A DNA stretch of 64,000 nt from Panacagrimonas sp046594215. Lineage in GTDB: Bacteria > Pseudomonadota > Gammaproteobacteria > Nevskiales > Nevskiaceae. The stretch is from NCBI GenBank assembly GCA_046594215.1, contig JBKJPX010000027.1:1-64000 (forward strand), given 5' to 3'. The position numbers and the translations under genes were made by a program. The notes under the pieces were generated by a model. That model had not been told where the DNA came from and ran no database searches. It worked only from the letters and a program-made list of their open reading frames with translations. Below, one piece after another: positions 59,140 to 64,000 of the stretch (positions within the stretch are counted from its first letter, which is position 1; the number at the start of each line of letters is the position of its first letter).

Positions 59140-60606
59140 CTACTGCGTGCGGTAGTTCGGCGCTTCCTTCGTGATCGTCACGTCGTGGACGTGGCTTTCC
59201 TTGATGCCGGCGGCGGTGATCTTCACGAACGTCGTCTTCGTGCGCAGATCCTCGACGCTGCTGCAACCCGTATAGCCCATGGATGCACGCAGCCCGCCGA
59301 TCATCTGGTGAATGATCGCCGCCATCGGGCCCTTGTACGGCACGCGGCCTTCAACGCCCTCGGGCACCAGCTTCTCGACCTCGCTCGTGGTGTCCTGGAA
59401 GTAGCGATCCTTCGACCCCTGCACCTGCGACATCGCGCCCAGCGAACCCATGCCGCGATACGACTTGTACGAGCGGCCTTGGTAGAGCTCGACTTCCCCG
59501 GGAGCTTCCTCGGTGCCGGCGAGCATCGAGCCGACCATCACCGCGTGCGCACCGGCCGCGAGCGCCTTGGAGAAATCGCCCGAATAACGGACACCGCCGT
59601 CCGAGATCAGCGGCACGTTGCGCGACTTCAGCGCTTCGGCCACCGCCATCACGGCGCTGATCTGCGGCACACCCACGCCAGCGACGACGCGCGTGGTGCA
59701 GATCGACCCGGGACCGATACCGACCTTGACCGCGTCGGCGCCCGCGTCGGCCAGCGCCAAGGCGCCCTCGGCCGTGGCGATGTTGCCGCCGATGACCTGC
59801 AGATCGGGGTACTGCCGCTTGATCCAGGTGACGCGGTCGAGCACGCCGCGCGAATGTCCGTGCGCGGTGTCCACGACGACCACGTCCACGCCCGCGTGCA
59901 CGAGGCCGGCGACGCGCTCCTCGGTTTCGGGACCCGTGCCGACGGCCGCGCCGACGCGCAGGCGGCCCCTTTCGTCCTTGCAGGCGAGCGGGAAGTCGCT
60001 GGACTTCTGGATGTCCTTCACCGTGATCATGCCGCGCAGCTGGAACCCCGGGCTGACCACGAGCACCTTCTCGATGCGGTACTGGTGCAGCTTGGCGATG
60101 ACTTCCTCGCGCGAGGCGCCTTCCTTGACCGTGATCAGTCGTTCCTTGGGCGTCATCACCACGCTGACGGGCTCGCCGTAGCGGGTCTCGAAGCGCAGGT
60201 CGCGGCTGGTCACGATGCCGACGAGGTTCTTGCCGTCGACCACGGGCACGCCGGAGATCCGGTTGGCGCGCGTGAGCTTGAGCACCTCGCCGATGGTCAT
60301 GTCCGGCGGCACCACGATGGGGTCGGTGATCACGCCGGACTCGTACTTCTTGACCGCGCGAACCTCGGCGGCCTGGCGCTCGGCTGTCATGTTCTTGTGC
60401 ACGATGCCCATGCCCCCTTCCTGCGCGAGGGCGATGGCGAGCTTGGCCTCCGTGACGGTGTCCATCGCCGCGGACAACAGCGGGATGTTGAGCACGATCC
60501 GCGAGGTGAGGCGCGTGGTCAGGTTGACCTGGCGCGGGAGAACTTCCGAATAGGCCGGCTGCAGCAGGACGTCGTCAAACGTCAGGGCCTCGGTTTGAAT
60601 GCGCAT
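59140..60606 (-). CDS. guaB: IMP dehydrogenase
   Basis: This is the rate-limiting enzyme of GMP synthesis, oxidising IMP to XMP. The 488 residues have two CBS domains (about 92-205) inside the TIM barrel, the nucleophile Cys in VGIGPGSICTTRVVAGVG and the flap QGSKDRYFQ. guaA is not within the sequenced side. The promoter region carries TATAAT and a short dyad. Confidence 0.97.
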   Translation of the reverse strand: MRIQTEALTFDDVLLQPAYSEVLPRQVNLTTRLTSRIVLNIPLLSAAMDTVTEAKLAIALAQEGGMGIVHKNMTAERQAAEVRAVKKYESGVITDPIVVPPDMTIGEVLKLTRANRISGVPVVDGKNLVGIVTSRDLRFETRYGEPVSVVMTPKERLITVKEGASREEVIAKLHQYRIEKVLVVSPGFQLRGMITVKDIQKSSDFPLACKDERGRLRVGAAVGTGPETEERVAGLVHAGVDVVVVDTAHGHSRGVLDRVTWIKRQYPDLQVIGGNIATAEGALALADAGADAVKVGIGPGSICTTRVVAGVGVPQISAVMAVAEALKSRNVPLISDGGVRYSGDFSKALAAGAHAVMVGSMLAGTEEAPGEVELYQGRSYKSYRGMGSLGAMSQVQGSKDRYFQDTTSEVEKLVPEGVEGRVPYKGPMAAIIHQMIGGLRASMGYTGCSSVEDLRTKTTFVKITAAGIKESHVHDVTITKEAPNYRTQ

Positions 60607-60627
60607 GAAAGGCTCCGTCGAGAACCT

Positions 60628-60650
60628 ATTATACGGACGACTCCCGTCCG
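60628..60650 (-). promoter_or_regulatory. guaB promoter with dyad
   Basis: On the minus strand TATAAT (60633-60628) is a perfect -10, 22 bp before the guaB ATG. Directly upstream lies CGGACG-N5-CGTCCG (60634-60650), a 17-bp dyad that would occupy the spacer. No good -35 is seen. It may be an operator, or the stem of a divergent xseA leader. Confidence 0.5.
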
Positions 60651-60662
60651 CCCCTAGCCCTC

Positions 60663-61997
60663 GTGAACATTTCTGCGCCCCGAACCGTGCACACGGTCTC
60701 CGAACTGGCGGAGATGCTGCGCGCGCTGGTCGAGGATTCGCTGCCGCGCCTGTGGGTCGAAGGCGAGATCTCGAATCTCTCGAAGCCAGCGTCGGGACAT
60801 TGGTACTTCACGCTCAAGGATGCGCAGGCGCAGATCCGCTGCGCGATGTTCCGCAACGCCAATTATCTGGTGCGGCCGTCGCCGCAGAACGGCGACCGCG
60901 TGCTGATGCGCGCACAGGTGAGCTTCTACACCGCACGCGGCGATCTGCAGCTCATCTGCGAACACATGGAGCCGGCCGGCGAAGGCGCGCTGCTGCGCGC
61001 GTTTGAAGACCTCCGGCGTCGGCTGCTCGCCGAAGGCCTCTTCGATGCCGCGCGCAAGCGCCCGCTGCCCGCGCTGCCGCGCCGGATCGGGCTGATCACC
61101 TCGGCCACGGGTGCGGCGGTGCAGGACGTGCTCGCGGCGCTGTCGCGCCGCTTCCCGCTGCTGCGCGTATTCCTGTGGCCCGTACCGGTGCAAGGCGCCG
61201 CCGCCGCACCCGCCATCGTGCGGGCCCTGAACCGCCTTCCGCAGCGCTGCGCGATCGACGCCGTTCTTCTGGTGCGCGGCGGCGGTTCGCTCGAGGATCT
61301 GTGGACCTTCAACGAGGAGAGCGTGGCGCGCGCGATACGTGCCTGTACGGTGCCGGTCGTGACGGGCATCGGGCACGAGACCGACACCACGATCGCGGAT
61401 TTCGTCGCCGACCTTCGCGCGCCTACCCCGACAGCCGCGGCCGAACTGGTCAGCCCCGACGCGGCGGCCCTGCTCGCGCGGGTCAGGGGCCTGGCTGCTG
61501 CGGCCGGGCTGGCGCAGGCGCGTTCCCTGGACCGGCTGGGCGAGCGCCTTGAGCGGCTCACCCTGCGCATGGCGCAACTCCATCCTTCGCGCGCGCTGCA
61601 GCTTCGCGCGCAGCGCGTGGACGAGGCCGAAGCGCGGCTCGCCGCAACCATGCTGCGCTGCCTGCGCGAACATCAGGCCCGGTTCCTCGCCGCGCACCAG
61701 CGCGTTTCGACGGCGCGATACGCCGCGGCACTGTCGTCGGCGCGAGCGCGTCTCGACGCGCTGGACGAACGCCACGCGCGCGCCTTGCGGGTCCGCCTGT
61801 CGGCGCGCCGGCAGGACCTGGTCCGAAACGGCGCCCTGCTGAACAGCCTGAATCCTTCGGCCGTGCTCGATCGCGGCTATGCCATTGCGCGCGGCGCCGA
61901 TGGCCGCGTCATCCGCGACGCCCAGTCGCTGGCGATGGGCGAGGAGTTCGAGCTGGCGCTGGCCCGCAGCCACGTGCGCGCAAAGCGCACGGGCTGA
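60663..61997 (+). CDS. xseA: Exodeoxyribonuclease VII large subunit
   Basis: XseA with XseB degrades single-stranded DNA. The 444 residues have the N-terminal OB fold (about 8-105, LWVEGEISNLSKPASGHWYFTLKD), the catalytic domain with LVRGGGSLEDLWTFNEE and GHETDTTIADFVADLRAPTPTAAAE, and a long Arg/Ala-rich coiled coil. xseB is not adjacent. The GTG start is the only one that fits the family. Confidence 0.95.
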   Translation: MNISAPRTVHTVSELAEMLRALVEDSLPRLWVEGEISNLSKPASGHWYFTLKDAQAQIRCAMFRNANYLVRPSPQNGDRVLMRAQVSFYTARGDLQLICEHMEPAGEGALLRAFEDLRRRLLAEGLFDAARKRPLPALPRRIGLITSATGAAVQDVLAALSRRFPLLRVFLWPVPVQGAAAAPAIVRALNRLPQRCAIDAVLLVRGGGSLEDLWTFNEESVARAIRACTVPVVTGIGHETDTTIADFVADLRAPTPTAAAELVSPDAAALLARVRGLAAAAGLAQARSLDRLGERLERLTLRMAQLHPSRALQLRAQRVDEAEARLAATMLRCLREHQARFLAAHQRVSTARYAAALSSARARLDALDERHARALRVRLSARRQDLVRNGALLNSLNPSAVLDRGYAIARGADGRVIRDAQSLAMGEEFELALARSHVRAKRTG

Positions 61998-62032
61998 GAG
62001 AGAGGGTCGTCCGGGCCCGGGGGCCAAAAGCT

Positions 62033-62062
62033 GCGGGGCGGAAGAAGATTTCGCCCCGCTTT
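62033..62062. terminator. Terminator between xseA and lipoprotein gene
   Basis: An 8-bp stem GCGGGGCG / CGCCCCGC with an 11-nt loop is followed by TTTA on the plus strand. A CTTTT run follows it on the minus strand. It lies between convergent genes and probably works in both directions. Confidence 0.7.
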
Positions 62063-62073
62063 ACCTCGACCGC

Positions 62074-63690
62074 TTACGGCGTCGCCGCCGGCTGCTGGAC
62101 GTTGATGTTCGCGGTCTGCGTGATGGTCACGACCTTGGCGACGTTGTCCGCCGGATCGCGCTGCGTGGAGGAGAACGAGGCCGTGATCGTCTCGGGACAG
62201 ACCTCGAGATTCGCGCAGGTGCCCTCGGTCTGGAGCACGCTGGAGCCGGTAGCAAGACCGGCGCCGACGACGCGGCCGTTGGCGATGTTCAGGGTGGCGG
62301 TTCCCAGGGTCGTCCAGACGACGTCCTTGGTGATGTCCTGGACGAAGTCCGTTCCGCTGGGCGTCGCACCCAGGCCGAAGGTGCCGATGGCGCGCAGGCA
62401 GATGAACTTGCCGGTCGTCAGCGTCGAGGGCACGGGACCGAAGGTATCGGCAACGGTGCAGAGGCCATCGGCCGGGTCACGTTCCGCGCTGGACTTGATT
62501 TCGATCGTGCGCAGCGGCAGGTCGCGGATAATCACCGGCAGCACGGTGGACGCCACGCCGGGGTCGGGGGGCGTGAGAGACGGCGCTGCGCCGAATATCG
62601 CGCTCAGGTTCGACGTGCCGTCCGCCCGCGCCACGCCCACGTCCTCGACATCCTGGGTGCCGTAGACCAGCGAGCCGCGTCCCAGCAGGCTCGAGCCGAT
62701 GAAGTTGACGTCGTCCGTATTCGAAGACGTGAAGGCGGGCGCCAGCGGCAGGAACGACAGATCCTGGAACTCGTTCGGGTCGTCGGCATCGCCGTCGCCG
62801 TTGAAGTCGCCGAAGCGCGCGATCAGCTTGAGGAACTGCGAGGTGCCCTCCGCGAACGTCGTGGTGTAGCCGTCCTCGGGCTCCAGGCTCAGACCCAGCT
62901 TCAGCGGGTTGGGTGAGGGCGCAGTCGGAATATCGACGACCTGCAGAGTCGCGCTGGAGCGCGCGGCCGGGCTGGTGGCGCAGGCGCCCCCGACCACGTT
63001 GAGGACGCCGCGCGCGGTCAACGGTGCGCTGGCGGCGACCGCGGCAAGGGCGCCGGTGTCCGACAGCGTCGCGTAGTTGTCCAGGTCGGTCGGGTCGGTG
63101 GCGTCCGGCAGGTCGTCGTCGTCGTCTTCGCCGTCGAGCGAGAACTGCGTCTGCGTGGTCAGGTCGACCATCTTGCCCCCGAGCATCGCCGAGGCGCGAA
63201 GGGACTGGAAGGACTTGGGCACGAGCCGCATGTCGGACGGGGTGATCGTGATGGCGCCAGCGGTGTCAACGGTGATCGGGATCGTCGCCGTCATGTCCAG
63301 GTAGGTCGCCGTGATGGTCGCCGTTCCGGGCGCCAGCGGGGCGAGCGAGCCGTAGTCGAAGCGATTGGTTGGATTGTTCGGCACCACCTCGTCGAAATTG
63401 CTGACGGTGACGACGCTGGGGTCGCTGCTCACCCACTTCACGCGACGCGTGAAGTTACCGACGCTGTCGTCGTCAAAGAAGATGTAGGCCTGGACCAGGC
63501 TGCGCACGCAGGTATACGCCTGCCCCGGCTGCTGCTCGCCGCGGATGAAGGCCTCGGTCAGCACCGTGGCCGGCGTGATCTGAACGATCTTCAGGGATTG
63601 GGGGCTGGTGCCGCCTCCGATACCGTGGCAGGAGGACAGCAGCAGCACGGCGGCCGAAGTGGCCGCAACCGTCTTGATCATCTTGTGCAT
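62074..63690 (-). CDS. Surface lipoprotein with Ig-like (BIG2) repeats
   Basis: This 538-residue protein has a lipoprotein signal (MIKTVAATSAAVLLLSSC, Cys about 21) and beta-rich Ig-like segments: VKWVSSDPSVVTVSN...TITATYLDMTATIPITV and VVWTTLGTATLNIANGRVVGAG are typical BIG2 strands. An Asp-rich patch (DGEDDDDDLPDATDPTDLD) and a calcium-loop-like DFNGDGDADDPNE lie in between. The function is probably adhesive or structural in the envelope; no enzyme motif is seen. GAGGAT precedes the ATG at 63690. It follows aspS by 35 bp. Confidence 0.85.
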   Translation of the reverse strand: MHKMIKTVAATSAAVLLLSSCHGIGGGTSPQSLKIVQITPATVLTEAFIRGEQQPGQAYTCVRSLVQAYIFFDDDSVGNFTRRVKWVSSDPSVVTVSNFDEVVPNNPTNRFDYGSLAPLAPGTATITATYLDMTATIPITVDTAGAITITPSDMRLVPKSFQSLRASAMLGGKMVDLTTQTQFSLDGEDDDDDLPDATDPTDLDNYATLSDTGALAAVAASAPLTARGVLNVVGGACATSPAARSSATLQVVDIPTAPSPNPLKLGLSLEPEDGYTTTFAEGTSQFLKLIARFGDFNGDGDADDPNEFQDLSFLPLAPAFTSSNTDDVNFIGSSLLGRGSLVYGTQDVEDVGVARADGTSNLSAIFGAAPSLTPPDPGVASTVLPVIIRDLPLRTIEIKSSAERDPADGLCTVADTFGPVPSTLTTGKFICLRAIGTFGLGATPSGTDFVQDITKDVVWTTLGTATLNIANGRVVGAGLATGSSVLQTEGTCANLEVCPETITASFSSTQRDPADNVAKVVTITQTANINVQQPAATP

Positions 63691-63725
63691 CGTTATCCTC
63701 GGGAGTCTCGCGGACGCTTGGACCG

Positions 63726-64000
63726 TCAACGCGGCTCCGTGGTTTCAGTGGTTTTGACAAAAGTGCTACGGATGTTGAGCTCACGCAGGCTCTTGGCATC
63801 CACCGTACCCGGCGCGTTGGTCAGCGGATCGTGCGCGGTCTGGGTCTTGGGGAAGGCAATGACCTCGCGGATCGAGCTACCGCCGGTCATCAGCATCACG
63901 AGCCGGTCGACGCCGATGGCCAGGCCACCATGCGGGGGTGCACCGTACGACAGCGCCTCGAGCAGGAAGCCGAACTTCTCCTGCTGTTCTTCCGGTCCGA
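63726..64000 (-). CDS. aspS: Aspartyl-tRNA synthetase (3' end, cut by window)
   Basis: The last 91 codons of the gene are present. Motif 3 of class II synthetases, GGLAIGVDRLVMLM, and the following SIREVIAFPKTQTAHDPLTNAPG are those of bacterial AspS. Most of the enzyme lies beyond the right edge, so the discriminating (Asp only) and non-discriminating forms cannot be told apart. Confidence 0.93.
   Translation of the reverse strand, partial: GPEEQQEKFGFLLEALSYGAPPHGGLAIGVDRLVMLMTGGSSIREVIAFPKTQTAHDPLTNAPGTVDAKSLRELNIRSTFVKTTETTEPR

Overview
The window is GC-rich chromosomal DNA of a gammaproteobacterium, probably close to the Xanthomonadales/Nevskiales. The grounds are conserved gene orders: lepA-lepB-DUF4845-rnc-era-recO; rpoE-rseA-rseB-mucD; sdhCDAB with sdhE/ygfX and ygfZ nearby; nagZ-hpt-methylthioinosine phosphorylase; and an ExeA/GspB pair. 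Nearly all of it codes, with short gaps and many 4-bp stop/start overlaps. I found no insertion sequence, prophage, CRISPR array, rRNA or tRNA. The window is cut inside aspS at the right edge, and thrS ends 61 bp from the left edge.

Left third (1-24 kb). Minus strand: thrS, a DoxX-type membrane protein and gltX. gltX diverges from a tandem QueD/PTPS-like gene across a perfect 30-bp inverted repeat. Then come hisI, comEC, lolD, lolC and the shrunken remains of a hybrid histidine kinase (a GAF/receiver-tail stub and a separate HPt gene). Plus strand: a three-gene 2-oxoacid dehydrogenase operon (E1 alpha, E1 beta, E2), which meets a three-module Cys-rich repeat protein tail to tail at a shared CTAG. 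After agmatine deiminase, a DUF4919 protein and radA comes a compact phospho-signalling cassette: a CHASE2 transmembrane Ser/Thr kinase, a PP2C phosphatase and a double-FHA protein. cysM follows it.

Middle (24-41 kb). A tightly packed plus-strand block holds a PolB-type exonuclease, rlmD, a CYTH triphosphatase, an L,D-transpeptidase, nagZ, hpt and the thioinosine phosphorylase. It joins rRNA modification, cell-wall turnover and purine salvage. On the minus strand lie exeA/gspB, astB with a GNAT gene, and the lepA-to-recO block for translation, secretion, RNA processing and repair.

Right third (41-64 kb). The envelope-stress operon rpoE-rseA-rseB-mucD runs on into an alpha/beta-hydrolase/adenylate-cyclase fusion, a glutaredoxin-like gene and a protein with a histone-H1-like tail. 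Divergent nadB follows, then an alkylation-repair pair (ogt and an Ada/AlkA fusion), a lipocalin, and ygfX/sdhE. A short accessory stretch (NYN-domain protein, membrane protein, dead monooxygenase start, VOC protein) separates these from sdhCDAB, an SDH assembly factor (DUF1674) and ygfZ. The window ends with guaB, xseA, an Ig-like surface lipoprotein and the 3' end of aspS.

Most genes are ordinary core genes. The more unusual material is the twin 30-bp elements at gltX, the split active-site motifs of the QueD-like protein, the kinase/phosphatase/FHA cassette, the collapsed sensor kinase, orphan terminators in two leaders, and the monooxygenase remnant.
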